Shown: piece by piece, positions 25,086 through 34,535 of the stretch
How the letters are laid out: each line of letters opens with the position of its first letter
Numbering within the stretch: position 1 is the first letter of the stretch
Source of the DNA: an uncultured Porphyromonadaceae bacterium
GTDB taxonomy: Bacteria; Bacteroidota; Bacteroidia; Bacteroidales; Muribaculaceae
Assembly (NCBI GenBank): GCA_946414395.1
Contig: CAMKOE010000007.1
Span: 1 to 64,000 of the forward strand
Direction of reading: 5' to 3'
DNA: 64,000 nucleotides
The notes under the pieces: generated by a model
What the model saw: only the letters and a program-made list of their open reading frames with translations
Told to the model about the DNA's origin: nothing
Database searches by the model: none
Position numbers and translations under genes: made by a program

Positions 25086-26483
25086 CTATTTTCCCACGCA
25101 GAAGTGGGAGAAGATTTCGCCGAGGATGTTGTCGGTGGTGATCTCGCCGGTGATCTCGCCGAGCCAGTGGAGGCATTCGCGGATGTCCTGGTCCAGCAGG
25201 TCTCCGCTCAAGCCGCTGTCGAGGCCGTCAATGGCGCGGGCGATGGCGTCACGGGCGCGGGTCAAGGCCTGATAGTGGCGCGCGTTGGTGACGATGACGG
25301 CGTCGCTGTCCATGCTGGGCATGAATGCGGTCTTGACGATGAGATCACGCAGGGCCTCGACGTCACTGTCGCTCTTCGCGCTGATGGCCACGACTGGCGT
25401 GTCCTGGGGCAGGAGGTCATTCAGTTCACTCCTGGCGGCAAAATCGTCATCGAGGTCTGTCTTGTTGAGCACGGCGATGAGTGCCTTGCCGCTGCAATGG
25501 GCCATGATGTCACGGGCCATGCTGGTGTCGGCGCTGGTGACGTCAACAACCCAGAGCACGAGGCTGGCCTTGTCGATGGCCTGCCATGAGCGCTCAATGC
25601 CCATGCGCTCGACGGCATCGCTCGACTGGCGGATACCTGCCGTGTCGATGAACCGGAAGAGCGTACCGCCCATGACCACGGTGTCCTCGATGGTATCGCG
25701 GGTAGTGCCGTGGATGTTGCTCACCAGTGCCCGCTCGTCGCCCAGCAGGGCGTTGAGCAGGGTGGATTTGCCGGCATTGGTCTGCCCGACGATGGCGACG
25801 GGAATGCCGCCCTTGATGGCGTTGCCGTCGCGGTAACTGTCGGCCAAGCGGGTAATGCTCGTGTGGATTTCATGGGCCAAGGCTGTCACCTCGCTGCGGT
25901 CGGCAAAGGTCACATCCTCCTCGCCGAAGTCCAGTTCCAATTCAATCAGTGCCGTGAAGTGCAGCAGTTTATCCCTCAATGCCTTCAACTCGTCGCTGTA
26001 CCGGCCGCGCATCTGGTTCATCGCCACATGATGGGCCGCGCGGGACTGTGCCTCGATGACATCGGCAACGGCTTCGGCCTGCGAGAGGTCCATGCGCCCG
26101 TTGGCAAAGGCGCGGCGCGTGAATTCGCCAGCCGTGGCGTGCCGGCATCCTGCGTCGATGAGCGTCTGCACCACCTGTTGCTGTATCCACATCGAGCCGT
26201 GGCAAGCCAGTTCCACCACGTCCTCGCCCGTGAACGAGTTGGGGGCGCGATAGACGGTGAGCACGGCCTGGTCAAGGATTTCGCCATCAGCATCCACCAG
26301 GCGGCCCAGATGGACAGTGTGGCTCTTGATGGAGTCAAGCGCCTTGCCCTGCCAGCGGCGTTGCACGATGCTCAATGCCTGGGGGCCGCTGACGCGGATG
26401 ATGGCGATGCCTCCCCTACCCTGCGGGGTGGAAACGGCACATATTGTGTCTCCCGTGAGACCGGTCAGTTCAGTGATATTCAT
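25086..26483 (-). CDS. mnmE: tRNA modification GTPase MnmE
   Basis: The 465-residue protein has the full family length. The N-terminal formyl-tetrahydrofolate-binding part begins TICAVSTPQGRGGIAIIRVSG, and the HGS region and FTRRAFANGRMDLSQAEAV (121-139) follow. The G domain has Walker A GQTNAGKST at 233-241, HGTTRDTIED and DTAG. The C-terminus is HFCVGK, with the conserved cysteine. With MnmG it installs the cmnm5U modification at the wobble base of tRNAs. Its start overlaps the stop of the upstream endonuclease gene by 4 bases. This is a core gene and marks the right border of the element. Confidence 0.97.
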   Translation of the reverse strand: MNITELTGLTGDTICAVSTPQGRGGIAIIRVSGPQALSIVQRRWQGKALDSIKSHTVHLGRLVDADGEILDQAVLTVYRAPNSFTGEDVVELACHGSMWIQQQVVQTLIDAGCRHATAGEFTRRAFANGRMDLSQAEAVADVIEAQSRAAHHVAMNQMRGRYSDELKALRDKLLHFTALIELELDFGEEDVTFADRSEVTALAHEIHTSITRLADSYRDGNAIKGGIPVAIVGQTNAGKSTLLNALLGDERALVSNIHGTTRDTIEDTVVMGGTLFRFIDTAGIRQSSDAVERMGIERSWQAIDKASLVLWVVDVTSADTSMARDIMAHCSGKALIAVLNKTDLDDDFAARSELNDLLPQDTPVVAISAKSDSDVEALRDLIVKTAFMPSMDSDAVIVTNARHYQALTRARDAIARAIDGLDSGLSGDLLDQDIRECLHWLGEITGEITTDNILGEIFSHFCVGK

Positions 26484-27376
26484 CGGCGGGGATAGTATGA
26501 AGGCCAGTCCTTGATATTCTGCTTACTCTCGATCACGTTCTCGACTTTGTCCTCGAGCAGGGCCAGGAAGTCATATCCCGTGAGGGCTTCCACCTTGTCG
26601 ATGGTGGTGGCATAGTTGGTCCAACTGTTGGGCATCTTCTTGTTTTCCATCACAAAGGCGATGGCCCTGTTCTGCTCGGGCGAATAGATGACCTTGAAGA
26701 AACGCTCGGGCACGGCAATGTCCTGGTGCTTGCCGATGCGCTTCATGTTATTGGTCAGGATGGGCCCCGTGAAGACAACGAGGCGCTTGGCGGTGCGCGA
26801 CCACTTGTGGACAGCCTCCTCGACATGGCGCCACTCGCCGTCGTTCATCTCGTCAAGTTGCGGGCAGATGTTGGTCATCAGGAAGCATTGCCTCATCGCG
26901 GTCTTGTCCCAGCGCATATCCATCGCGGGGGCCATGTGGCCGCGGGTATAGCCGCTCTCCTTGTATTCCCACCAGTCGGGGCAGCCCTTCACGTCGTGGT
27001 CCCGTTCAAACTTGTAGTTTGCCCTGTTCTCGGCATCACGCGAGTCGGCCATCGACGTCATGGTGTTAGTCAACTCATAGGCCACACAGTTGGGCACACG
27101 GTAGTACTTGTTGAAATAGACCACAATCGACTTGTAGCGCACCGTCTGGTTATCCAGGCGCTCGGGCAACCTGACGTCGAGCAGCGAAGCGTCGCCCGTC
27201 GACTGGTAGTGCTTGCCCTCGTCGCGCGGTTGTGGGGTGGACAATTCATTGCTATAGGCACTCTTGTAGAACGAGTCCACCTGTGCCGACTCGTCGGCCC
27301 GCTCACTGCCGCCACGGCATCCAGCAAGTGCCATCGACAGCAACAGGGCGCTATAAAAAATCAAATGCTTCCTCAT
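26480..27376 (-). CDS. DNA/RNA non-specific endonuclease, lipoprotein form
   Basis: The 298-residue protein has a lipoprotein signal with lipobox LAGC (Cys20), so it is anchored in the envelope. It belongs to the NUC1 (betabetaalpha-metal) family: PNCVAYELT at 95-103, SGYTRGHMAPAMDMRW at 141-156 with catalytic His147 in the RGH motif (Thr replaces Asp of the usual DRGH), and CFLMTNICPQ with the metal-binding Asn169. It cleaves nucleic acid outside the cytoplasm, probably for nutrition or defence. It is the third of three tandem paralogs and is translationally coupled to mnmE. Confidence 0.9.
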   Translation of the reverse strand: MRKHLIFYSALLLSMALAGCRGGSERADESAQVDSFYKSAYSNELSTPQPRDEGKHYQSTGDASLLDVRLPERLDNQTVRYKSIVVYFNKYYRVPNCVAYELTNTMTSMADSRDAENRANYKFERDHDVKGCPDWWEYKESGYTRGHMAPAMDMRWDKTAMRQCFLMTNICPQLDEMNDGEWRHVEEAVHKWSRTAKRLVVFTGPILTNNMKRIGKHQDIAVPERFFKVIYSPEQNRAIAFVMENKKMPNSWTNYATTIDKVEALTGYDFLALLEDKVENVIESKQNIKDWPSYYPRR

Positions 27377-27408
27377 CGAGTTCTTCCATTTAAATCGTTA
27401 TTGAACCG

Positions 27409-27416
27409 CAAATATA
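27409..27416 (-). promoter_or_regulatory. Putative promoter of the endonuclease-mnmE pair
   Basis: TATATTTG on the - strand at 27416-27409 matches TAnnTTTG and lies 32 bases upstream of the start at 27376. The upstream TTTG element is not clear. Confidence 0.5.
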
Positions 27417-27443
27417 CAGAAAAATCCTCACACCGCCGCCGCA

Positions 27444-28391
27444 TTATTGCCAATCTTCAATCCTGCACTGGTGCTTGGGCATGGCACTCGAGAAGGTGAG
27501 GCCGGTGCGGCGCTCCACCTCGGCCACGGTGACGGCATACTTGCTGATGTCGCCGGGACACGGCTTGTTGTCATAGATGAAGGCGATGGCACGCTTCTGG
27601 TCGGGGGCGAACACGACCTTGAAGAAGGCATCGGGAACGGCGATGTTCTGCTGCTGCTTGCCTATCATCCTGGGGTTCTTCCCCATAATGGGGCCGGTAT
27701 AGACCATCAGGCGCTTGTCGCGCTTGGCCCAGCGGTGCACCTTCTCTTCCAGCACGCGCCAGTGGTCATTGTTGAGTTTGGTGTCCTGGGGACACATGTT
27801 GGTCATGTAGAAGCACTGGGCCATGGTCGTCCTGTTCCACCTCATGTCCATCGCCGGCGCCATGTGCCCGCGGCTGTAGCCCGTGCCCCGGTATTCCCAC
27901 CCCTGGGGACAGGACTCCACGGCAGGGTCGTGGGCATACTTGAAGTTCTTGCGGATCTCATGACCGGGCGCGTCCGACATGTCGACCATGGTCGCCGTCA
28001 GTTCATAGGCCACACAGTTGGGGATCCTCAACGATGGATTGAAGTTCACCCTGATGGCCTGGTAGTTGATGACCTGGTTATCGACCCCCCGGGGGATGCC
28101 CACGGCCAGCCACGCGCTAGCACCCGAGCGCGCACCTCCCTGCGGCGTCTTGCCGACGGCAGGCACACTAGCCAGCGACGAGGCCACCGCGGGCCTTGAT
28201 TTGCGGGCTTTAGCGCCCTTGGCCGACTTTTTGGCCTTGCGGGCTTTCTTTTTCTTTTTTGACTTTTTCTTGCTCTTGGCCTGGGCCGACCACTGGGTCG
28301 TGACCATGCTGTCGCCCATCACTTGAGGAGGCAGGGCCCCGCAAGTGATCATTGCTGCTACAAGAATCCAGATTCTGACTAGTTGCTTCAT
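27444..28391 (-). CDS. DNA/RNA non-specific endonuclease, secreted form with lysine-rich linker
   Basis: The 315-residue protein has an N-terminal signal (MKQLVRIWILVAAMITCGALPP), then a strongly basic linker at 38-66 made of KKSKKKKKARKAKKSAKGAK and similar, and then the NUC1 domain: PNCVAYELT at 124-132, GYSRGHMAPAMD at 171-182 with catalytic His176, and CFYMTNMCPQ with Asn198. The basic linker may hold the enzyme to nucleic acid or to the cell surface. It is the middle of the three paralogs, with 67 bases between it and the lipoprotein form. Confidence 0.9.
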   Translation of the reverse strand: MKQLVRIWILVAAMITCGALPPQVMGDSMVTTQWSAQAKSKKKSKKKKKARKAKKSAKGAKARKSRPAVASSLASVPAVGKTPQGGARSGASAWLAVGIPRGVDNQVINYQAIRVNFNPSLRIPNCVAYELTATMVDMSDAPGHEIRKNFKYAHDPAVESCPQGWEYRGTGYSRGHMAPAMDMRWNRTTMAQCFYMTNMCPQDTKLNNDHWRVLEEKVHRWAKRDKRLMVYTGPIMGKNPRMIGKQQQNIAVPDAFFKVVFAPDQKRAIAFIYDNKPCPGDISKYAVTVAEVERRTGLTFSSAMPKHQCRIEDWQ

Positions 28392-28434
28392 GATTATCTA
28401 TTATCGCTATTGATAGTTGTAATCGTTAATTGCC

Positions 28435-29271
28435 CTAGTTGAGCCAGGCATCGAGGTTGACAGGTGACTCCAGCCGCTGCTGCACGTCGGACGGGAGCAG
28501 CGGGAAGAAATCCAGCCCCGTCTGCCGCTCCACCTCATCGACGCTCACGGCATACTCCCGCAAGCGCCCGCCGCACGGGCCATTGGGGTAGATAAAGGCG
28601 ATGGCGCGCATGGGCCTCACGCACGGGGCCATCACCACCTTGAAGTAGTGGCTCGGCACGGTGACCTTGCCGCTGGCCAGCGTCGTGTCTGTGGCGATGA
28701 CGATGGGGCCGGCGATGACCAGCAGGGCGCTGTCACGCACCACCCATTCACGCACCTTTTCTTCCAACTTGGCCCATCCACCCTCGTTGAGCGCCTTGTG
28801 CATCGGGCACACGTTGGTCAGCAGGAACGATTGTCTCATGGCCTGTGGGCTCCACTTGAGGTCGGCGACTGGCACGAGATGGCCACGGTCCATACCACTG
28901 CCGGCATAGTCCCCGACGTCGGGGCAGCCCGCCACACCCTGGTCGCGGGCAAATTCTCCGGCACGCTCCTGGGCGCCATGCAGTTCGCTTGCAAGCAGTT
29001 CATACTCGGCACAGTTGGCAATGCCCCTCCCTCCGTTGAAATGCACTGCAAAGGCCTCACGCCTCACCAGCGTGTCGCCGACTACATGAGGCACATGCAC
29101 CGTCAACAGGCTGTCACGCCCGTCAACGGTTAGGGGTACAAGATGTGTCACATCACGATTCACGAGCACATGAACCAGCAAATAGCATGCCAAAGACAGC
29201 AAGAGCCCCCAAAGGCAGAACTTCAAGGTGTCACCCCATCGCTGATATAATGACCTCAAGGACCAGTTCAT
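28435..29271 (-). CDS. DNA/RNA non-specific endonuclease, membrane-anchored form
   Basis: The 278-residue protein starts with a signal anchor (LKFCLWGLLLSLACYLLVHVLV at 16-37) without an obvious cleavage site, and then has the NUC1 domain: NCAEYELLA at 86-94, SGMDRGHLVPVADLKW at 125-140 with the full DRGH motif and His131, and SFLLTNVCPM with Asn153. It is the most divergent of the three paralogs and the only one with Asp in the DRGH motif. It starts 6 bases after the stop of the upstream membrane protein gene, so the two are probably one transcript. Confidence 0.88.
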   Translation of the reverse strand: MNWSLRSLYQRWGDTLKFCLWGLLLSLACYLLVHVLVNRDVTHLVPLTVDGRDSLLTVHVPHVVGDTLVRREAFAVHFNGGRGIANCAEYELLASELHGAQERAGEFARDQGVAGCPDVGDYAGSGMDRGHLVPVADLKWSPQAMRQSFLLTNVCPMHKALNEGGWAKLEEKVREWVVRDSALLVIAGPIVIATDTTLASGKVTVPSHYFKVVMAPCVRPMRAIAFIYPNGPCGGRLREYAVSVDEVERQTGLDFFPLLPSDVQQRLESPVNLDAWLN

Positions 29272-29277
29272 GAATCA

Positions 29278-30501
29278 TCATCGACGTTTAAAAACCGACA
29301 AGGGATGCCGCAACGACAACGTGCGGTGCCAGAACAGGGCCACAGCCATAATCAGCACTACACTGGTCCTCCAGGTGAAGAACAGGTGATGCCACGTGTG
29401 CTGCAGCAGAACAAGAGTCCACGCCACGGGCGCAAGGGCCAGCAACAGCAGCCAGGCATGATCGCGCAGGCATCGCCATGAGCGCCCAAACAAAATGGAA
29501 ACCGACGCGACAATGCAGCACACCGCCGCGGCCATCATCACGGTCTTGTCCAGGCACCAGCGCATGTATTCCGGCTCATCGACGCCGACGGTGCGCATCC
29601 TGATGGCCCCAAACGCGTCATCAAGGGCAGAATAACCCGTGACAAGCCCTGCAAGGGCCCACTTGGACGCCCACAGCAACGCATAGCCTCCCAGCCATGC
29701 CAGGGCCATGAGCACGAGTTCGCGCCAGGGACGCGCGGGCTTGCGGCAGAGGATGCCAACCGCCGCAGGCACGGCCATGGCCACCAGGGGGGTGGTGAGC
29801 AGGTCGAAAAAGGCCGTCAACCCGCCGATGACAAAAAACAGGGTGAGCGCCCTCGTGCCATCAATCACCGACGGCCGCCACAGGATGAGCAATGACGACA
29901 CAAGGGCGATATAGAAAGTGGGCACCATGTTCATGCACCAGGGCACCGTGGGCACCATCACCGCCAACAGGCTCAGGCAGATGGCCAGTGCCTCGCCCCG
30001 CCCCACGCGTCGCCACAGCGCCGCTGCCAGGGCCAACAGCAGGGCGGCCAACAGCGCCACGTTGATCCAGCGGATGGTGTGCACCGTCACCACGCACAGC
30101 AGCGGGCGCAACACCACCTGATTGCCGTGCCAGTAGCGGCTATAGACGGTCAAGGGCGGCTTGTCGGCCACGGTCCCGTCCATCATGAGTTGGCCCCCCT
30201 CGATGGTGGAGCCGTCCTGCATCATGAACGCGGCATCCATCGCGGCTTGCAAGGGGTGGTCACTGTCGGCACAATAGGCAATGCCCAGCATCAGGCAGTC
30301 GCTGAAGACGTCAACCGCGAGCGGATTCACCTCGCCCACACGGGCGCTGAACACCTCGCCGTCGTCTATCACCTGGCGCACCGACTGGCGCACGTTGTCC
30401 TCGATCACGCGCGAGGGGATGCTGAAGGCCCCCACCAGGGCCACGGTAAACAGGGCCACCAGCGACAGGTATGCGACGAGTATGTGCTTCACCACCTTCA
30501 T
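29278..30501 (-). CDS. Polytopic inner membrane protein of unknown function
   Basis: I chose the start at 30501 (MKVVKHILVAYLSLVALF), 22 bases after the -7 element of a strong promoter; a longer frame would start at the promoter itself. The 407-residue protein has about ten hydrophobic segments, among them INVALLAALLLALAAAL, FYIALVSSLLIL and VVLIMAVALFW. A long first loop between segments 1 and 2 has CADSDHPLQAAMDAAF and could lie in the periplasm. The layout recalls lipid-linked sugar or polymer membrane enzymes, but no motif identifies it. It is the first gene of the operon with the endonucleases. Confidence 0.7.
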   Translation of the reverse strand: MKVVKHILVAYLSLVALFTVALVGAFSIPSRVIEDNVRQSVRQVIDDGEVFSARVGEVNPLAVDVFSDCLMLGIAYCADSDHPLQAAMDAAFMMQDGSTIEGGQLMMDGTVADKPPLTVYSRYWHGNQVVLRPLLCVVTVHTIRWINVALLAALLLALAAALWRRVGRGEALAICLSLLAVMVPTVPWCMNMVPTFYIALVSSLLILWRPSVIDGTRALTLFFVIGGLTAFFDLLTTPLVAMAVPAAVGILCRKPARPWRELVLMALAWLGGYALLWASKWALAGLVTGYSALDDAFGAIRMRTVGVDEPEYMRWCLDKTVMMAAAVCCIVASVSILFGRSWRCLRDHAWLLLLALAPVAWTLVLLQHTWHHLFFTWRTSVVLIMAVALFWHRTLSLRHPLSVFKRR

Positions 30502-30522
30502 GCTAATGTCATTATGCCACCG

Positions 30523-30553
30523 CAAAAATACAATTTTTTGCCATAGCGGCAAA
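30523..30553 (-). promoter_or_regulatory. Promoter of the membrane protein-endonuclease operon
   Basis: On the - strand TTTG (30553-30550), a spacer of exactly 19 bases and TATTTTTG (30530-30523) form a perfect Bacteroidetes promoter. It reads toward the start at 30501. Confidence 0.8.
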
Positions 30554-30739
30554 AAAACGATACAGCAGTTGTCCCGAACCCTGCGGGGCTAATGCCAATT
30601 ACATGAATATTCTTCGTGTAATGCGTTTTCTTATCGTAATTAGCGTTAAAAAAAATTTAGGGCCAACTGCTATATTGTTCCCCTCCCCCGTAAAAAAATC
30701 GCTGAGAGGCACCTTTTGGCAAAATGTTGGAGGAGATTG

Positions 30740-30770
30740 TTCGTTTTATCAAAGTAAATCATTATTTTTG
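30740..30770 (+). promoter_or_regulatory. Promoter of the namZ-like gene
   Basis: TTCG (30740-30743, one base off TTTG), a 19-base spacer and TATTTTTG (30763-30770) form a near-consensus promoter. The start codon is 34 bases downstream of the -7 element, at 30805. Confidence 0.7.
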
Positions 30771-30804
30771 CGATGTCAAATCAATAAAATCACTATTATT
30801 TGCA

Positions 30805-32076
30805 ATGAAAAGAAATACAAAGGCTTATGTACTCATGTTGGCGATGTGGCTGTCGCTGACGTCGATGACCACGCTGAATGCGTGCAGCAGTCAAGTCAAC
30901 AAGGCAGCCGTGAACACGACAACTGCCAGCCAGCAGCCCACCGCGAGCGCAGCGGCTACCAGTGGCGAAGTCATCCTGGGGGCAGCCCGCACCGCGCAAT
31001 ATGTTCCCCTGCTGAAGGGCAAGCGCGTGGCCCTGTTGAGCAACCAGACCGGCATGGTGGGCGACAAGCACACCCTGGACCTGATGATAGAAAACGGTGT
31101 GAACGTGGTGACTATTTTCTCGCCCGAGCACGGATTTCGCGGTAATGCCGACGCCGGCGAGCACGTGTCGAGCAGTATCGATGAGAAAACAGGCATCCCC
31201 ATCGCGTCGCTCTATGACGGCAAGTCACCGATGCCCAGCAAGCAGGTGATGGACGGCATCGACATCATCGTGACCGACATCCAGGACGTGGGGCTCAGGT
31301 TCTACACCTACTATGTGACGATGATCAACCTGATGGATGCCGCGGTGACCTACGGCAAGCAATTCATGGTGCTGGACAGGCCCAACCCCAACGGCATGAC
31401 GGTTGACGGCCCGATACTGGACATGACACTCAAGTCGGGCGTGGGCCGCCTGCCCATCCCCACCGTCCACGGCATGACCCTGGGCGAACTGGCCCAGATG
31501 GCCAATGGCGAGGGATGGCTCAAGGATGGCAAGAAGTGTGACCTCACGGTCATTCCCTGCCAGAACTATACCCACCAGACGCGCTACACGCTGCCCATTG
31601 CCCCGAGTCCCAACCTGCCCAACATGCTCGCCATCTACCTGTATCCCTCGATGTGCTACTTTGAGGGCACCACGGTGAGCCTGGGCCGCGGCACCGACTG
31701 GCCATTCCAGGTCTATGGTCACCCGGACATGACGGGTTATGACTTCGAGTTCACACCCAAGAGCCGCCCGGGCGCCAAGACACCTCCCCAGATGGACAAA
31801 TTGTGCCACGGCGTGGACCTTCACAACCTCGATGCCGAGGAGGTCATTGCCCAGGGCATCAACCTCGAGTACATCATCGACGCCTACCGCAACCTGACCA
31901 AGAACGGCAAGCAATTCTACCTCAAGAGCAACTTCTTTGACCTGCTGATGGGTACCACTACCGTGCGCCAAATGATTGCCGAGGGCAAGAGCGCAGAGGA
32001 AATCAAGGCCACCTGGCAAGCCGACGTCGAACTCTTCAAGGCCCAGCGCCGCCCCTACCTCCTGTATGCCGAGTAA
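30805..32076 (+). CDS. namZ: NamZ-type exo-beta-N-acetylmuramidase (DUF1343)
   Basis: The start at 30805 follows the promoter and gives a lipoprotein-like signal ending in TLNACSS. The 423-residue protein matches the DUF1343 family, for which the Bacillus member is known as NamZ, an exo-muramidase that removes non-reducing MurNAc from peptidoglycan fragments. Visible motifs are KRVALLSNQTGMV, FSPEHGFRG, SLYDGKSPMP, DIQDVGLRFYTY, DRPNPNG, PTVHGMTLGE and SLGRGTDWPFQ. Expected in the periplasm or on the envelope. The next gene encodes a sodium/solute symporter that could take up the product. Confidence 0.9.
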   Translation: MKRNTKAYVLMLAMWLSLTSMTTLNACSSQVNKAAVNTTTASQQPTASAAATSGEVILGAARTAQYVPLLKGKRVALLSNQTGMVGDKHTLDLMIENGVNVVTIFSPEHGFRGNADAGEHVSSSIDEKTGIPIASLYDGKSPMPSKQVMDGIDIIVTDIQDVGLRFYTYYVTMINLMDAAVTYGKQFMVLDRPNPNGMTVDGPILDMTLKSGVGRLPIPTVHGMTLGELAQMANGEGWLKDGKKCDLTVIPCQNYTHQTRYTLPIAPSPNLPNMLAIYLYPSMCYFEGTTVSLGRGTDWPFQVYGHPDMTGYDFEFTPKSRPGAKTPPQMDKLCHGVDLHNLDAEEVIAQGINLEYIIDAYRNLTKNGKQFYLKSNFFDLLMGTTTVRQMIAEGKSAEEIKATWQADVELFKAQRRPYLLYAE

Positions 32077-32144
32077 GGCGATAGAGTAGCGAGTGGAGAT
32101 AATTAAACCTATTCACTGAAAAAAATAAAAAATAAAAAAAAGAT

Positions 32145-33599
32145 ATGACTCCCTGGATTGTACTTGCCACGATTGTTGGCTACTTCATTCTGCTGTTTAT
32201 CATCTCGTGGGCAGCGTCGCGCAAGAGCGACACGGCAACCGCCCTGAGTGGCGGCCGCCAGGCCCCGTGGTTCATCGTCGCCATCGCCATGCTGGGTGCC
32301 CCCATCTCGGGCGTGACCTTCATCTCGGTTCCAGGCATGGTGGTCACCAAGGGCTTCAGTTACATGCAGATGGCACTGGGCTTCATCGTGGGTTACTTTG
32401 TCATCGCCTATGTGCTCATCCCCCTGTTCTACAAGCGCAACCTGGTATCCATCTATGGCTATCTGGAACAGCGATTTGGCGGCAGCACCCACAAGAGCGG
32501 CGCGTGGTTCTTCTTCATCAGCAAGATGCTGGGCGCGGCCGTGCGCTTCTATGTCGTGTGCGTCACGCTGCAGTTGCTGGTGTTCTCACCGCTACACATC
32601 CCCTTTGTCATCAACGTCATCGTCACCATTGCGCTGATTTTCCTGTACACCTTGCAGGGCGGCGTGAAGACCGTCATCTGGACCGACACGCTGAAGAGTT
32701 TCTGCCTCATCTTGTCGGTCGTGCTGAGCATCTACTTTGTCGCCAAGGGACTGGGTTATGACCTGGGCGGCCTGTGCAAGGCCGTGGCCGGTGACGAGTC
32801 GTCGCGCATCTTCTTCTTTGACAACCCCAAGGAGGGTACCTACTTCTGGAAACAGTTCATTGCCGGTATCTTCATGGTCATCGCCACAACAGGCCTCGAT
32901 CAAGACCTGATGCAGCGCAGCCTGGCCTGCAAGAACGCCAACGAGTCGGCCAAGAACCTCATCGTGAGCGTCTTCCTGCAGGTCATCGTCATTGCCCTGT
33001 TCCTCATCCTGGGCACCCTGCTCACGCTCCACGTCAAGGCTCACGGCATCGCCATGCCCGAGAAGACCGACGAACTCTTTGGCACGGTAGCCTTCAGCCA
33101 AGGCATGCCCGTGTTGCTGGGCGTGGTGTTCATCATCGGCCTGATTGCCGCCGCCTACTCGGCTGCCGGCTCGGCGTTGACATCGCTCACCACCTCGTTT
33201 ACCGTTGATATTCTCGAAGCCGACAAGAAGCAGGACGACCAGACCCTGGGCCGCACACGCCGCATGGTGCACATCGCCATGGCTGCCGGAATGGGGCTGG
33301 TGATTCTCATTTTCTATGCCATCAGCAACAGTGATGCCATCAGTGCGGTTTACACGCTGGCCAGTTACACCTATGGTCCGATTTTGGGCTTGTTTGCCTT
33401 TGGCATGATGTGCAAGAGCCCGGTGCGTGACCGTCTGGTTCCCGTGGTGTGCATCGCCGCGCCCGTCATCAGTTTCTTCATCCAGATGTGGTTGAAGAGC
33501 CAGTTTGACTACACGCTGGGCTTCGAGTTGCTGCTGCTGAACGCCGCCTTGACCATGATAGGCCTGGCGCTACTCATCAAGAAGGATAATAACTCCTAA
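32145..33599 (+). CDS. Sodium/solute symporter (SSS family)
   Basis: The 484-residue protein has about 13 membrane segments of the SSS family. Typical pieces are FIVAIAMLGAPISGVTFISVPG near the N-terminus (first core helix), FFISKMLGAAVRFYVV, LQGGVKTVIWTDTLKSF, TGLDQDLMQRSLACKN and YSAAGSALTSLTTSFTVDI. It uses the sodium gradient to import a small organic solute. Genes of this kind often stand beside DUF1343 genes, so MurNAc or a muropeptide is a likely but unproved substrate. It follows namZ by 68 bases, and a regulator gene follows 24 bases later. Confidence 0.9.
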   Translation: MTPWIVLATIVGYFILLFIISWAASRKSDTATALSGGRQAPWFIVAIAMLGAPISGVTFISVPGMVVTKGFSYMQMALGFIVGYFVIAYVLIPLFYKRNLVSIYGYLEQRFGGSTHKSGAWFFFISKMLGAAVRFYVVCVTLQLLVFSPLHIPFVINVIVTIALIFLYTLQGGVKTVIWTDTLKSFCLILSVVLSIYFVAKGLGYDLGGLCKAVAGDESSRIFFFDNPKEGTYFWKQFIAGIFMVIATTGLDQDLMQRSLACKNANESAKNLIVSVFLQVIVIALFLILGTLLTLHVKAHGIAMPEKTDELFGTVAFSQGMPVLLGVVFIIGLIAAAYSAAGSALTSLTTSFTVDILEADKKQDDQTLGRTRRMVHIAMAAGMGLVILIFYAISNSDAISAVYTLASYTYGPILGLFAFGMMCKSPVRDRLVPVVCIAAPVISFFIQMWLKSQFDYTLGFELLLLNAALTMIGLALLIKKDNNS

Positions 33600-33623
33600 C
33601 TTCTAACTCCTAACTAAAAGAAG

Positions 33624-34520
33624 ATGGCTCGCAACCTCATCAATCGCTACGTGTGGCTGGTGGACACCATCAGCCGCTACGGGCGCATCACGCTCAAGGC
33701 GTTGAACGAGGTCTGGTTGCGTAGCGACATCAGCGAGGGCCAGCCGCTGGCACGACGCACTTTTTTCCATTACCGTGAGGGGATTGAGCAGATGTTTGAC
33801 ATCAACATCCAGTGCGACAAGGCGACGTTTGAATACTATATCGACGACTCGGGCGGAGAGAGCGATGCCCGCCTCAGGTCATGGCTGGTGGACTCGCTGT
33901 CGATGAGCGGCATGCTGGGCAATGCGCACGACATCAGCAACCGCATCATGCTCGAGAATGTGCCCTCGGCCCGCGAGCATCTGCCCGTCATCATCGACGC
34001 GTTGAAGCAGAATCACCGCATCCGATTCTCCTACAAGAGTTACACCCGTTCCCTGCCCACCGACGGCATCGTCCTTGAGCCCTATTTTGTCAAGATTTTC
34101 AAGCAGTTGTGGTATGTCATCGGGCTCAATATCAAGGATGGTCTGATCAAGACCTATTCGCTGGACCGCATGAGCCACCTGAACCTCATGCAGGAGACTT
34201 TCGCCATGCCCGAGAACGTCAAGCCGTCGGAGTTCTTCAAGGACTGCTTTGGCATCATTACCAACCAGAACAGCCCCAAGCGCATCGTCCTGCGCGTGGA
34301 GCCCACTCAGGCCAAATACTTCCGAGCCCTGCCACTGCACAGTTCCCAGCAGGAGGAAGTGCACGACGACTACTCCATTTTCTCCTACATGATGCGCATC
34401 ACCTATGACCTGAAGGAGGAACTCATGTCCCACGGCTCCAGCATCGAGGTGCTGGAACCCAAGGAACTGAAAGCCCTCATCCGCACCGAACTAGAGCAAG
34501 CCCTCAAGAACTATCAATAA
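33624..34520 (+). CDS. WYL-domain transcriptional regulator
   Basis: The 298-residue protein has an N-terminal helix-turn-helix region (ITLKALNEVWLRSDIS, RRTFFHYREGIEQMF) and a WYL domain from about 120 to 235, with RIRFSYKSYTRS, LEPYFVKIFKQLWYVIGLN (WYV at 163-165) and KTYSLDRMSHL. A C-terminal extension (RIVLRVEPTQAKYFRALPLH) is usual for the family. WYL domains bind nucleotide or sugar ligands. The gene sits between the symporter and two serine hydrolases, so it probably controls this cluster. Confidence 0.88.
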   Translation: MARNLINRYVWLVDTISRYGRITLKALNEVWLRSDISEGQPLARRTFFHYREGIEQMFDINIQCDKATFEYYIDDSGGESDARLRSWLVDSLSMSGMLGNAHDISNRIMLENVPSAREHLPVIIDALKQNHRIRFSYKSYTRSLPTDGIVLEPYFVKIFKQLWYVIGLNIKDGLIKTYSLDRMSHLNLMQETFAMPENVKPSEFFKDCFGIITNQNSPKRIVLRVEPTQAKYFRALPLHSSQQEEVHDDYSIFSYMMRITYDLKEELMSHGSSIEVLEPKELKALIRTELEQALKNYQ

Positions 34521-34535
34521 ATCAAGAAAAAGCAA

